A DNA stretch of 64,000 nucleotides from Tetragonia tetragonoides (GCA_038025085.1 CM076148.1:4557501-4621500), one strand, 5' to 3'. Shown: positions 46,701 to 56,832, counted from the first letter of the stretch. Program-made: numbers and translations. The notes: a model not told the origin generated them from the sequence alone.

Positions 46701-47740
46701 AGACACATGCAGATTCATGTGTGTTTGTGAAGCATTACGCCGGAGGTGATTTTCTCATTCTCTTACTTTATGTGGATGACATGTTGATTGTTGGACAGGA
46801 TAAGGAGAAGATTGCCAACCTGAAAAGTGCCTTGAGCAAGTCCTTTGCAATGAAGGACCTTGGCCCTGCAAAGCAAATTTTGGGCATGCGTATCTCTCGT
46901 GATAGGAAGAACAAGAAGATATGGCTATCACAAGAGAGTTACATCCAGAAGCTGCTAGAGAGGTTCAAGATGGACAAAGCTAAACCCGTGAGCTCGCCAC
47001 TTGCAGGTCACATGAAGCTAAGCTCCAGCCAGTGTCCTACAAGTGAGAATGACAAGAAAGAGATGATGACGGTGCCTTATGCATCCGCCGTGGGGAGTTT
47101 GATGTATGCCATGGTATGCACTAGGCCAGACATTGCACATGCCATTGGGGTTGTTAGCAGGTTCATGTCTAATCCTGGTAAGGAGCATTGGGCAGCAGTA
47201 AAGTGGATCATGCGGTATCTCAGAGGTACTTCTAGAGTGTGTTTATGCTTTGGTCCCGGACAACCTGTGTTAGATGGCTACACAGATGCTGATTTGTCGG
47301 GTGATATTGATGCTAGTAAGTCTACCTCCGGATACTTGATGACAATTGCAGGGGGAGCTGTTTCATGGCAATCAAAATTGCAAAAGTGTGTTGCTCTGTC
47401 TACCACAGAATCTGAGTATATGGCAGCGGTTGAAGCTGGCAAGGAGTTTATTTGGATGAGAGATTTTCTAGAGGAGTTGGGTTTGAAACAAGACAAGTAC
47501 CCTCTTTATTGTGATAGTCAAAGTGCCATCCACCTTGCCAAGAATGCAGCCTACCATTCCCGAACCAAACACATACGGAGGAGGTATCATTGGATTCGAG
47601 AAGCGGTAGAAGACAAGTCATTTGAGCTTGTGAAGATTCACACCGATCTCAACGGATCGGACATGTTGACGAAGGCCTTGCCTAAGGAGAAACTTCTTGT
47701 TTGTAGAAAGATTGCGGGCTTGGTCGAGCCCCCCATGTAG
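43742..47740 (+). CDS. Copia gag-pol polyprotein (Tnt1-like)
   Basis: A single 1332-codon frame from the ATG at 43742, which is the first ATG after the primer site. Order of domains fits Copia: gag with the CCHC knuckle CHYCDKPGHIQKHC (about 233-246); aspartic protease DTGASFH (304); integrase with HHCC finger (H432 ... C463-C466) and the catalytic triad D494, D556, E591 (D35E spacing); reverse transcriptase with YVDD at 1010-1013 and the KARLVVKG and QLDVKTAFLHG blocks; RNase H with D1182 (YTDADLSGD) and STTESEYMA. The frame ends 16 bp before the 3' LTR. No envelope. All catalytic residues are intact, consistent with recent activity. By motif it resembles the Tnt1-94-type polyproteins of plants. 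Confidence 0.96.
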   Translation: MDEKSGVHGMISLNSGNYSVWKTKMEDILYVKDLYEPILNATIPTGVVESEWKILNRKAVGTIRQFVDMSVLQHIANDTNAYTLWKKLETMYERKNALSKASLIRKLVKLEYKDGDSIVVHLNEFQSLINKLSAMKMNLDDELQALLLLCSLPESWDTLFVSLSNSASEGTLTMEIVKASLLNEETRRKEMSSSTQPEANVTQESSRGRSKTRYPQHRDKSRGRSKSKGKIICHYCDKPGHIQKHCRKMKRDKSRERKEKGETFGQQQEEKDNNTTAIATSDELFFIGDHCLNLDSDDCTWVIDTGASFHLTSHQDYFSSYTSGDFGYVKMGNDGSSKIVGMGTVCLETSTGCSLVLRDVRHVPDIRLNLISPGLLDDAGYSSNFGGGKCKLIKGSLIVARGSKQRSLYVMQAKLCKGEVHAVDDSSSELWHKRLGHMSERGMQMLAKKQLLPDGQGMSLKPCVDCLAGKQHRAAFHTRPPSRRKHALDLVHTDVCSMDTKSHSGALYFVTFIDDYSRKLWAFVLKTKDQVLQFFKQFQARVERETGRKLKCVRADNGGEYRGPFEEYCKVQGIRLEKTVPKTPQLNGLAERMNRTIEERIRCMLSHAKLPRIFWAEAMFTAVYLINRSPSVPLNGDVPQRVWTGKEVSFSHLRVFGCLAYVHIPRDERSKLDSKTKPCIFLGYSEDEFGYRLWNPVSRKVIRSRDVVFFEDKTFADCEKKKQPEPSPSDSANSDPIFSEVTPRVQGGEQQEDGNDDHNSDDGDDVQLPPDHTHEEEPHVQPEPQLRRSTRERQPTSKYPADEYVLMTDGGEPESYEEAMSHEHCKEWYNAMQDEMKSLHENHTYDLVELSKGKRALKNKWVYRLKTGEDGSPPRYKARLVVKGSGQKKGIDFEEIFSPVVKMSSVRVVLGLAASMDLELEQLDVKTAFLHGDLEEEIYMEQPEGFQEKGSEKLVCRLKKSLYGLKQAPRQWYKKFESFMKDHSFHKTHADSCVFVKHYAGGDFLILLLYVDDMLIVGQDKEKIANLKSALSKSFAMKDLGPAKQILGMRISRDRKNKKIWLSQESYIQKLLERFKMDKAKPVSSPLAGHMKLSSSQCPTSENDKKEMMTVPYASAVGSLMYAMVCTRPDIAHAIGVVSRFMSNPGKEHWAAVKWIMRYLRGTSRVCLCFGPGQPVLDGYTDADLSGDIDASKSTSGYLMTIAGGAVSWQSKLQKCVALSTTESEYMAAVEAGKEFIWMRDFLEELGLKQDKYPLYCDSQSAIHLAKNAAYHSRTKHIRRRYHWIREAVEDKSFELVKIHTDLNGSDMLTKALPKEKLLVCRKIAGLVEPPM

Positions 47741-49459
47741 GAGTGAGGGGGAGATTTGTTGGAGTATCCCTCCTACATGGAGGAAGAGCCCAATTAATTT
47801 GGGTTATATTTGCTTACCATATGGGTTATCCATATGATGTTTAAGTGAAGGGCAATTTCGTATATTCACTCACAAGTGGCTTCCCTTATAAGCCAAAAGG
47901 TTAGAAGGGCTGAGTGCAAGAGAGAGAAAGCCTAGACACTCAAAAAATTCAGGAGAAAAGTCTAGAAGAGAAGAGGAGAGAGAGAAGAGGAGCCACCCAC
48001 GAATTTTGGTGCTGGCAGCCCAGAAATCCGCCCCGATCGACGACCAAACGAACTCCGATCGTCGCGAGATTTTAGCACGTTGTTCCTAACATCCCCCTCT
48101 TCAAATCCAACGGTCAGAATTTCATTTGGAGCTCTCTAACTCAGTTTTCTAAATTCAGCTCTTATTTTATACGAAATTGTATTTCCACTCTTTTGGGTGA
48201 TGATTTGGGAGACTTGTTGTGCCAAGGTTGATCCTTGATGATTGTGAATACCTCTAGTTGATCTAGGGAAGAACTATTGTTGTACCCACTTGTTAATTTG
48301 TTGATTAGTGGAGGTTTTGGCACCGTTTGTTAACGGTCCCGTGGTTTTTTCCCCACATCGGGGTTTCCACGTAAATCTTTGCGTCTCCTTGTTTATTTAC
48401 TGTTTTTGGGCTGATTTATAGTTCCATTTGCTGCTGTCATTTTGGTTCAATATTGTTTGGTTGCTTGAATTGGTTATTGCTCATCTTTGCATCACAACCG
48501 GGGAAAAAGTCTTTGTTGCTTCCGCTTGTGTATTTGTGTGCTTTCCCCAACATTTGGGCAATTTCCCCCTTCTCTCTCCTTGTGGTTTTGTTTTGGGCTT
48601 CTCTGATTTTCAGCTATTTTTTTAGGTTTTTGTTGGTTCATGTTGCGATTGATCTTGTTGGTTTGCATTTTGTTGTTGGATTTCAGCTGGGTTTTTTATT
48701 TGCAAATTTGATGATGGGATTTTAGTTGTGGTTTCTGATTTAATTGGTGGTCAAGTAGATATGAATTTGATTGGCAGCCATGGTCGTGGGGATGAGAAGT
48801 TGTTGCTACAGCATCTCGATTCTCCATGGGGTAAAAGGGGAGAGAGAGATTGGGAGGGCTTATGCGTCTTTTTGCCAAACAAAACATGCCAGCGCATCAA
48901 AATGAAAATGGAACCAAACGTCCATTTGGTTGAGGTCCTCATTCTAGCAAGAATATAGTTCAGGTCCTTGTTCCATTTTTTCGAGAAAGTTCAGGTCCTG
49001 ATTTGGTTGTTAACTCCAGGATTATGTGTTTGGTATGTTAAACTAAGCAATGACTCTGTAATACTCTTGTCAAGGATTCAAGCCTCTCTGAAATAATATA
49101 TAGAAGCATTATAATTTAATTTGATCGAACTAATTCCTGAAATATCCTTAAGCTTTACCCATGGAGTTTTTGAAAATTCTCCTTTGTCGTCGTCCAAATA
49201 TTTTGAAATAAAAAAGAGAAATAAACGTAATTGAAAAAGCTCGACAACATAATCATGAACGAAAAGAGATATAGTGTAATAATATAGCATGAAGAGACTA
49301 ACCTGCTGTACTTAGGAAGAGTAGTAGTAAGATAGCAGAAATAAGGAAGTTGAAGGAGACCTGCTTTTTCATTTCCATGTTTGGTTGAATCAGTTAATGG
49401 GTGTTTTTTTTTCTTTGAGAATTGCTTAAATTGCTCCACATTCTCATGGACAAAAGCTT

Positions 49460-49474
49460 ACACTATTTATAGGC
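49460..49474 (-). promoter_or_regulatory. TATA box of knottin-like copy 2
   Basis: On the minus strand CCTATAAATAGTG lies about 85 bp upstream of the ATG at 49378, matching the promoter of the intact paralogue. The Helitron boundary at 49494/49495 lies only about 20-25 bp further upstream, so the original upstream promoter has been displaced by about 1 kb. Confidence 0.6.
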
Positions 49475-49494
49475 ATGGCGCTTCGTCTCAACAA

Positions 49495-49532
<38 letters not shown>

Positions 49533-50550
49533 GGATCATGCACACTACTGTATTGATATGTGGTTTGTCACATCACCATGTCCAGTCAGCATCTTATTCA
49601 AAAGTCAATATTATTTATGTCCCTAATTAATGAAATACATGCATGCACACACCATGTAATCTAATTAAATGCGGATACATGAATATAAACTTCACAAATA
49701 CGGTACATGAACTTAACCTTAATTATACTAAAAGTAGACATAATGAATTTAATAAGGAAAATAGTCACAAATAATAATTATTTTTAAAAAAAATGATAAA
49801 AATTATGTATCAGTAATATTTATACATACATCTCAAAAATTTTAAGTGATTTCATTTCATACCTCAGCTAAATAGTAGAAAGCCAATATTGGGAAATTAC
49901 ATGATTACACACCATGGAGATGGAGAAATATAGAGTTCGGTAGAATGTATGAATAATATAGTTGTAAAGATAATTAATTTCTTTACTAATTATTTTAATT
50001 CTAAAAAAATAGAGAACTAATTGATATCTCTACATGGATCCAAATAACAGTTGCATAACAAATGGGATGACACATATAAGAAATTTAACATCAAATATAA
50101 TGTAAACCTATTACTGTAGTAAAAAAGAAAAGAAAATAGGATGAAAAACAAAGATGGAGAAGAACCATTTGTAGAAAGTTTTGTAAAACACATGGGGGTA
50201 TAAATATATCAATTGAAATAGTATATGGTATATGGTACGCCAAGATGATAGTTATGAATCTGGCACTTAACTATTTTTTTGATTAAAAGATATGAAATTC
50301 ATTTATCCCTTTATTGGATCAAACAACTATTTCATGTCAAGTAAGCAAATTTACATTACATAGCTATAAATAAAAAGAAAAAAATAAATTAGACAGTACC
50401 GTACAACTTTGATTTTGTGGAACTCTATATTACTTGCTACATACCTAATTGATATATCATTCTTTAATTAATAATTTAATAATAGCATTGAAAAATATAT
50501 TTTCTAATGATAATTTACAAGCCCGTGCATCGCACGGGGCATACACCTAG
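49495..50550 (+). mobile_element. Short non-autonomous Helitron
   Basis: It starts TCTAATATATAT after a flanking A (49494) and ends with hairpin CCCGTGC-ATC-GCACGGG (50522-50538), then CACCTAG and a flanking T (50551). Both ends match the rules for Helitrons, and the 5' end equals that of the Helitron at 15374-18661. It is 1056 bp, AT-rich with no gene, and includes an AT microsatellite at 49499-49530. Confidence 0.82.
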
Positions 50551-50579
50551 TCTCACAACAATGAGTCAATGCTATGCTA

Positions 50580-51315
50580 GATGCAACTGGGTGTATGTAC
50601 ATTAATTACATTATTTTCACACAATGGTTGGTCCTTCAATAAAATAAAATAAAAAATAGGGAAAGAAAAATTCAAAATGGAGCACGTAACAATATAAAAG
50701 GCTGATAGCTGCTGGCCTGCAGCATCACCCACACAAGGTGATATGCGTAAAAGTTTCTTAAAAGTTGTGATTTTTTGCAAAAAATTACTCTCTCTCTTCC
50801 TTACCCATATTTATTTAATTAAAATTTAATCAATTATTTTTTCGTGCGACATCATCATTAATTCCGTCGGCTTCCTCGTCAGAATTCTATAAAAGATAAC
50901 TCTTAGATGGGAAGGGTGAACCCCAAAATTCCAAAATAAAACCCTAAAATAGAAAGAGTGTATCCCAAAACCCCCAAAAATCTAAAAAGAAAATCCTTAG
51001 ATGGGAAGGGTGAACCCCAAAATTCCCAAAACAAAAAAGAAAATCATAATAAGATGGGAAGAATGAACCTTAAAAACGCAAAAAAAAAAAAAAAAAAACT
51101 TTAAGATGAGAAGAGTGAATCCCAAAAGAAGAGAGAAAGTGAATTTGTTATTAAAATGACAGTTTCAAAAATATTTTATACATATTAGCTTATGAGAGTG
51201 AGACTGCAACTAGCATCATTCAAAATTACAATATTCAAGGTATTATTTGATTATTTAATTTAAACATATCTACTTCATTTGTATGTTGGTATTGTAATTG
51301 ATAATTTAACATCAC
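50580..51315. other. Intergenic with diverged repeat units
   Basis: No gene. Around 50900-51130 the phrase AGATGGGAAGGGTGAACCCC and diverged versions recur four times with A-rich linkers, an irregular tandem repeat. Confidence 0.5.
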
Positions 51316-51319
51316 CATA

Positions 51320-51391
51320 GGATCCGTGGCGCAATGGTAGCGCGTCTGACTCCAGATCAGAAGGTTGCGTGTTCGATTCACGTCGGGTTCA
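51320..51391 (+). tRNA. tRNA-Trp (CCA)
   Basis: A 72-nt cloverleaf: acceptor GGATCCG pairs (with G-T wobbles) with CGGGTTC plus A; D arm GCGC-AATGGTA-GCGC; anticodon loop with CCA in GACTCCAGATC; T arm GCGTG-TTCGATT-CACGT. It matches the nuclear, not the plastid, tRNA-Trp type. An A-rich and then CCCCGATCC sequence follows; no strong T run is adjacent. Confidence 0.93.
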
Positions 51392-51461
51392 AACCCCGAT
51401 CCTAATGAGATCCAAATTTTAGATTGGTTAATATAAATTTAATATGATATTTTAGCGTCCA

Positions 51462-51533
51462 GTCGTTGTAGTATAGTGGTAAATATTTCCGCCTGTCACG
51501 CGGGTGACCCGGGTTCCATCCCTAGCAACGGCG
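51462..51533 (+). tRNA. tRNA-Asp (GTC), probably decaying
   Basis: Same length as the perfect copies at 2-7 kb, anticodon GTC kept, but with changes: AAATATTTCC in the D/anticodon region weakens the stem, TTCCATC replaces TTCGATC in the B box/T loop, and CCTAG replaces CCCGG in the T stem. Altered B-box and T-stem pairing make transcription and folding doubtful. T-rich sequence follows. Confidence 0.75.
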
Positions 51534-51539
51534 ATTCTT

Positions 51540-53577
51540 TTTACTTATGTCAATTTTTGTATGAGGCCTACCACACCTATTTCTTTATTATTATTTTTAT
51601 TATTATTAATTTTTTTAAGTCACCCCCTTGAGTTTTAGTAGGCTTCCTCTCTTTCTTTTCTCTCTAATTTTCTTTCTCCTAAAACCCCCCTTAACCGTGT
51701 TTAGGGATAAGCCCGAATCTTCTAGTTTGTTTATCATGTTTAGTTTTTTTTAGTTTTGCTATTCAATCTCTTTGTTTGTGCGAGTTAGTTTGTCCTATTT
51801 ATTGAGTTTGGATGTCTCTAGTAATGTTTTAGAGTACGGTTCGTAATCTGTTGGAGAGTTTGTATGGTTATTTGGTATATCTATTCATTCAAAAGAAGGT
51901 TTATACGGTCATATTTAAGCATTCAAAATTTTTGAAGGGTCTTCCGTGAAGAGGCTGAGCAATATGAAAAGCATCAATTAATTAAAAGTTGCTCGAAATT
52001 ATTGAATCTCTAGTATTACATAATCTTTTCCATTTGAATGTTTTCTATAGTAAAATCTTAAATTTCTATCTTGTTGAATACAAAAAAACGTGTTTTGTGA
52101 AGACGGCAAAATAGTCAGTTAAAATAACATGTTCTGTGAAGCCGCCGAAATGGTCAGTTTTACTGCACTTGAACCACTTCTTCCGAACTGTTTGTGCAAC
52201 ATCCCATTATGCTTGACAGACAATTTACATTTTCACCATTTCTGTAAGTTAACATTGTAAGCTATAATCCTGTGCAGTTACATGTATGGATGAGCATAGT
52301 TAGAAACTACCATTAACTTGTTAACTCATTGAGACATCGATTAGTGTTTGAACTAATAAAGCACGAAGGTGTCCTGTACTGATACTGTTAGCTAATTTGG
52401 TTACAAAGTCAATACGCAAGATCATTATAAGACCTAACACATAGGAAGAAAAGCATTCATGTTCATATCTGAATCGTAATGTTTCTCGGAAAAACACCAG
52501 CTCTTGTGATCATCAAGAAAAAACAGAACAGCAGATAATTCACCAGTATGTAGAACAGATGCTGTGATAGAAGTTGTATTGTAAAATGTCCCCTGGGTTC
52601 ATTTTAGTTATGTCAAACATTTTTATAGATGAGAATCCAGATACTGAAACCTGCAAAATGGAGAATCATAAATCAGTTAGGATACTGAAATTTGGCCCCA
52701 GGTAGCTATATAAAGCATTTTAATAAACATGCAATCAAGCACCAAAAGGAAAAAAAGGAAGCCCTTCATTCATTGCAAGGATCTTCCAGGCGTTGCTATT
52801 TTGTTGCGAAATTCACCCATTTTAGAGAGATTAGTTATAGATATGTTGCTCACTCAATGGCTCTGGCACAAACAGGTTTCTTTTATCCTTATTTCTATTT
52901 TCTAAATCAGCTTTGCTATTCCTTTACCCTCTTGGTTTCTCCATCCTTTTGAGGAACTGCATAATTATTCCCACTACTCACTTGGTATGATTCTCTTAGG
53001 CTTCTCATTTTGAAGGCAGCTGAGCTTAGCCCGTGGGCATAGCCTCATTCCCGTCGCAAATCAAGCTTAGCTACAGAATTAGCTACGGATATGGTCCGCC
53101 GCCAAAATCATCGACGCTAAGGTGATGATTGTTTACCATGCAATCATTTTATAAAGTAAAATTGAGGTGGAAAAGGAAGAAGGGAGTGAAAAGAGATAGG
53201 AAAAATGAGTTTGATTACAACATTCAAAGTAATCATCATTACATCGAAAAAGTTGAGCAATTGTGATTACATTGGATCTTGCAATCAACCCCATTTTTTC
53301 CGTCCCTCTCCTCCCACTTCTTCACTTTTCACCCCACATATACTCTACAGAATGATAAAAAATTAGCGGCGGTTTAATCCATTCACCGCTAAGCACAACA
53401 ACAGAATTGAACAACCCTTCTGCCGCTGAGCACGATTGTGGTGGTGTCCCCGAGGGATATGAGCTCCCCCGCGTGCCACGCCTCACAAACCGTGTGCACA
53501 GCAGCACAGGGTCCTAGAAGAAATAAAATCCCACTATATATGCTCCCACTTGGACTTGAACACAACTCCCGCACGCT
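51540..53577. other. Intergenic, no gene recognised
   Basis: AT-rich. 52300-52610 is a diverged duplicate of 32500-32790. The short frame at 52692-52952 has no family signature. 53100-53420 contains short GCGGCGG/CCGCC phrases of transposon-like character but no bounded element. Confidence 0.4.
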
Positions 53578-53596
53578 AAATATGAGAGCTTTACCA

Positions 53597-53749
53597 ATCG
53601 TGGGTTGGTCTAGTGGTGTTAGGGGCAAGATTTTGGTAGGGAGGATCAAGGTTTAATCCCCCACAACTACAATTAGAAGGAGCGCAAAACCTTAACCCCA
53701 AGACCAGCTCCGAAATATTGAAAAATATTTACCAGTGTTATGTCACCAA
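53597..53749 (+). mobile_element. SINE with near-perfect target duplication
   Basis: AAATATGAGAGCTTTACCA (53578-53596) and the same 19 bases with one change (53750-53768) flank the unit. It has a tRNA-like A box (GTTGGTCTAGTGGTG) near its start and a B box (AAGGTTTAATCCC). It is 153 bp, non-coding. Confidence 0.75.
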
Positions 53750-54018
53750 AAATATGAGAGCTTCACCAGCATACCATTTCTAGGCACTGAGCCCCACCTG
53801 GATTTAAACATATATAATAGTACATTGAATTGAATTTTGTTTTATTTCGGACAAAAAAAAAGACAAAGTGTAAGAGATTGATAGCCATTGAGGCTTTTCA
53901 CAAGTTTTAAATTTAAAGTACTCAATTTTTTAAGTTCGCCATGGGAAGAGTATAGTAGATAAATGCGATGCGTCAAGTTTAATTAATTAACTTATAGTAC
54001 TACGATAGCTATTAGCCT

Positions 54019-54227
54019 ATTAACCAAGATGGTAAGATTGGTTTGGTAGTAGTTCAGCACTTCATCCCTTAAATAAGTGGTTGAGGGTTCGAATCTCATC
54101 AACTCTTGCAAATGGAAAAAAAACCCTTGACCAGCCCTACCGCTTTAAATGCGCTAACAATCGGGATGACAATATTAATCATTGTGGTCGATGGTGGTAT
54201 TCCTTGACAAAGACTAAAAAAATAAAA
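54019..54227 (+). mobile_element. SINE with 14-bp target duplication
   Basis: ATAGCTATTAGCCT occurs at 54005-54018 and 54228-54241. The body (209 bp) starts with a tRNA-related head (TTGGTTTGGTAGTAGTTC and B box GAGGGTTCGAATCTC) and ends in an A-rich tail (CTAAAAAAATAAAA). It is a clear Pol III-type retroposon. Confidence 0.88.
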
Positions 54228-54701
54228 ATAGCTATTAGCCTTCTTATTACTCAATAAATAGCGTATGTAGCTGCAAGTCTTTGATTTCTCAATCCGCGCT
54301 CTGTCTGGCACTTGAACGGTATTTTTTCTCTCTCTCTCCCCTCTTACGGCCTGCTTCATTCCTGCTGTCTTATTACTAATTAATAACCTTCTTTAGTGAC
54401 AGTAGTCGTATATATATCAAGTAGGGTCTATCTGTTTAGGGTGGTTTGCGAGTGGCAAGTTTGTAGTTTTCAAAAGTTTATCTCCTTATTTAAATTTTTT
54501 TTCGAGTTGAAATTTTTTACATGAAACCATAAATTATGTTTTTCAAAAACTAAATTTTAGTTTTCAACAAAAAAAAAAAAACTTAAAAACACAAAATTAC
54601 CCCAAACGGAAGACAAATTTTTTAATTCAGTTTTATTAATTATATACTCTGTTTGCTTGATTGTTAGAAGAAGTGTATGAGGATCGGAGTATCAAATATC
54701 A

Positions 54702-55110
54702 ATGGCGTGCAATGTGTCTGGGGCCCCGATAGAAGATAGAGACAGGTTAGACGGGAAGAATCTGGCGCGTTTAGCGATGACTAAGAAAAACGCAGAAGGA
54801 AAGGAGGAAAAGGCACGTAGTTTCTTAGAAGATCTCCAAAAAAGATGGGATCCGAGTGGTAAAAAAGTGTGTACATTGGTGTTGATTTACAATGCTACTG
54901 GGATTCCACTAGCTCTCCAGAACTATAAGTCATTTAATGGGCAACTCGGTGAATCTCCATATCCTCCTCTGTTGCCAAATGGCCAGTGGGGGTGCATTCC
55001 TCCATAACTCGTTACCAGATGAATATGAGTCTAGTGGTGGTGTTGTCTACGGGTTTAACAGCTTGAGGTATATATTTGCTTGGTATAACCATGATGATAA
55101 CAATAGTCAG
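54702..55110 (+). pseudogene. 23-kDa jasmonate-induced-protein-like gene, frameshifted and truncated
   Basis: From the ATG at 54702 a frame encodes the motifs TLVLIYNATG and ESPYPPLLPNGQWG, which recall plant jasmonate-induced JIP23-like proteins. A run of five G (54988-54992) shifts the frame; in the next frame the family-like GAFLH...VVYGFNS and YIFAWYNHD continue to a good donor (CAG|GTAAAC at 55110). No further exon is found: Copia debris starts at about 55159. So it has a one-base frameshift plus a lost 3' part. If the extra G is a sequence error, the truncation remains. The biochemical role of the family is not established; expression in stress is known for barley JIP23. Confidence 0.6.
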
Positions 55111-55158
55111 GTAAACCCCTACTGCTGTCTTATTGTCGGAGATACCGTTGTCTAGACC

Positions 55159-55910
55159 TTGCCAGTTGCCACAAAAAATATCATCATTTCTCGTCATGTC
55201 ACATTCGATGTGTCCACCTTCCCCTTCTCTACCTTCACCACCTCCCATCTCTCCTATGACGACTTTCTTGATGAAAATTCTGAGTCGTCTCCTCTCACTC
55301 GTCTCCTCCTTGACTCGCCTGGCGTCGCCCAACCCACGGCCTGAACCGACCTCATCACCACCTCCCTCCTCCCTGGTCGCCACTGCGGGGGTGCCTACGC
55401 CGCTCCACTTTCAAATATTGTGTATTCCTCGGTGACATCCTTCTCTCCTCTTCCTCCAATAAGCACCAAGGCACAATCTCACGTTCCAGTGCTGAGGCTA
55501 AGTACCGCGGTGTGGCTAATGTTGTTGTTGAGACATGTTGGCTCTGCAACCTGCTTGTTGAGTTACAATGTCCTCTCACTCGTGCCATTATTGTATACTG
55601 TGATCAAGTTAGTGTTGTATATCTTTCTACTAACCCGGTGCAACATCAACGCACCAAGATTCTTGGGATCGATATCCACTTTGTTCGGGAGACAGTTGCT
55701 CTCAGACACGTTATCATACTCCATGTACCTTCTACTTCCCAGTATGCTGATATCTTCACGAAGGGCCTGTCCTCCTCCCACTCCGAGTACGGGGGTGTGA
55801 TAGATGATTACGGGGGTATTTATTACTACTAGTTTGTACTTAGGCCCATATGTTTGTATTTAAGGTTACGACCTAACTTTCCTTATGTAATCAGTATGTA
55901 TTTTTAATGT
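55159..55910 (+). pseudogene. Degenerate Copia fragment (pol C-terminal part and LTR start)
   Basis: The frame at 55159 has IIISRHVTFD, typical of the end of a Copia integrase region. Then, without the RT, a frame near 55490-55790 gives VETCWLCNLLVELQCPLTRA, YLSTNPVQHQRTK and VPSTSQYADIFTKGL, the Copia RNase H C-terminus. A G-rich tract (TACGGGGGTG) and possible LTR start follow. The integrase and RNase H parts adjoin after an internal deletion. It belongs to a different lineage from the intact element at 42892. Confidence 0.8.
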
Positions 55911-56832
55911 TTTTTTTAGTGAAATACCAGAGACAGTCATCAGTCTTTCATTAACTTTTCCAAATCAGAAAAAGAGCTACATCAACCTTTCCTTATATAA
56001 TCAGTATATATTCTTAATATTAATGAGCTATTCCTCATGCGAAATTCACCAAATAACATCGATATCCATTTATTATGGGTCGGTGTATGGATATCCATCG
56101 AGTACGGATGAAGTTACTTTCCCTAACTAAGCTTCTTGCATTGAAAGACGCATTACAGTTTGCACAACAACATATATATATATTTTTTTTTTGATAAGGT
56201 GCACAACAACATATGTGGACTAACATAATTTTCTCCTTCGACTCTACAAAAGCAGTTGAACTCATCCATAATGACTCGTGTGAAGAGTATTTATATTAAT
56301 ATTGTTTTGGTCTGCAGGGATATGCTCATTGAGAATTTGAGATGAATTGGAGGATTGAAGATGGAGGAACATATTGTAACAAGGTTGTTAACGTTTTGAG
56401 CAAACTGGGTAAATTGTATTTTGCAAAGTCTAAATTGTATTTTCAATCTTTGGCTTGTAATAACTCTTTAACTTTGTAATTTAATTGATGCACGTTTCCT
56501 ACCCAAACCGAAAAATTGTAGACAACCTGACTAAGACTGGTGTGATTATTGATTATCCCACCGCGAACAACATATGTGTACGTTGTTGCCATAAGACTGA
56601 ATGACATGGCTAAAAACTAGAGTAATATCCCTCTCAAAAAAATAAAAATAAAATAAAACTAGAGTATTATGCTAAACCCAACCATGCTTTTTGTTTTTGC
56701 TTTTGCTTTTGCTTTTGCTTTTGCTTTTTTGCTTCCCCACCTTTTTTTTCTTTGGAAGAAGCATGAGTATTGAGTATTCCCCTTTCTTTCACCTTCTTTT
56801 TCATTTCATTTACATTTTTTGCATTTAGTTTT

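Larger units (their letters stand above)
42892..48552 (+). mobile_element. Complete Copia (Ty1) LTR retrotransposon
   Basis: The 5' LTR 42892-43687 and 3' LTR 47757-48552 are both 796 bp, begin TGTTGGAGTATCCC, end CCCCAACA, and look identical throughout by reading. TTTGG flanks both sides (42887-42891 and 48553-48557). The initiator-tRNA-Met primer site TGGTATCAGAGC starts at 43691 and a purine tract (GAGTGAGGGGGAGA, 47741-47754) precedes the 3' LTR. One uninterrupted polyprotein frame lies between. Identical LTRs imply very recent insertion, and all parts needed for retrotransposition appear present. Confidence 0.97.
42138..49016. mobile_element. Mutator-like MITE (host of the Copia insertion)
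   Basis: CAGGATTATG is present at 42128-42137 and 49017-49026, a 9-10 bp target duplication typical of MULEs. The ends are GTGTTAACAAGGTAATAAGG at the left and the reverse complement of GAGTTAACAACCAAATCAGG at the right, each continued by ACCTGAACT repeats (about 80 bp of inverted similarity). Without the Copia element (42892-48552 plus its 5-bp duplication) it is about 1.2 kb and encodes nothing. It is inserted in the intron of knottin-like copy 2. Confidence 0.8.
41480..49378 (-). pseudogene. Knottin-like gene copy 2, intron enlarged by transposons
   Basis: Exon 1 (49303-49378) encodes a signal peptide starting MEMKKQVSF and ends at a good donor; exon 2 (41480-41745) begins at TTTTGCAG|C. 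Exon 2 keeps the propeptide start (PVLAKMATTSEEK) and all six Cys of the C-terminal domain in one frame (CKMPGEFC, YCCKPYNC, then Cys near the stop). However, two stop codons, TGA and TAA, lie between them in the same frame, so it is probably dead unless that piece is spliced out. Its 7.6-kb intron contains a Mutator-like MITE and within it a full Copia element. A TATA motif (TATAAATA, minus) lies near 49465, and a Helitron inserted just upstream. Confidence 0.75.

Noticed and set aside
44116..47496. Minus-strand frames inside the Copia element
   Set aside because: They are shadows of the gag-pol frame.
51320..51391. Possible organelle-derived tRNA
   Set aside because: The tRNA-Trp sequence is of the nuclear type, and the flanks show no plastid or mitochondrial genes.
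52692..52952. 86-codon open frame
   Set aside because: No recognisable family, promoter or splice support; expected by chance in this length of DNA.
53322..53656. Overlapping frames on both strands near the first SINE
   Set aside because: They cross the SINE target site and contain no domain; probably chance.
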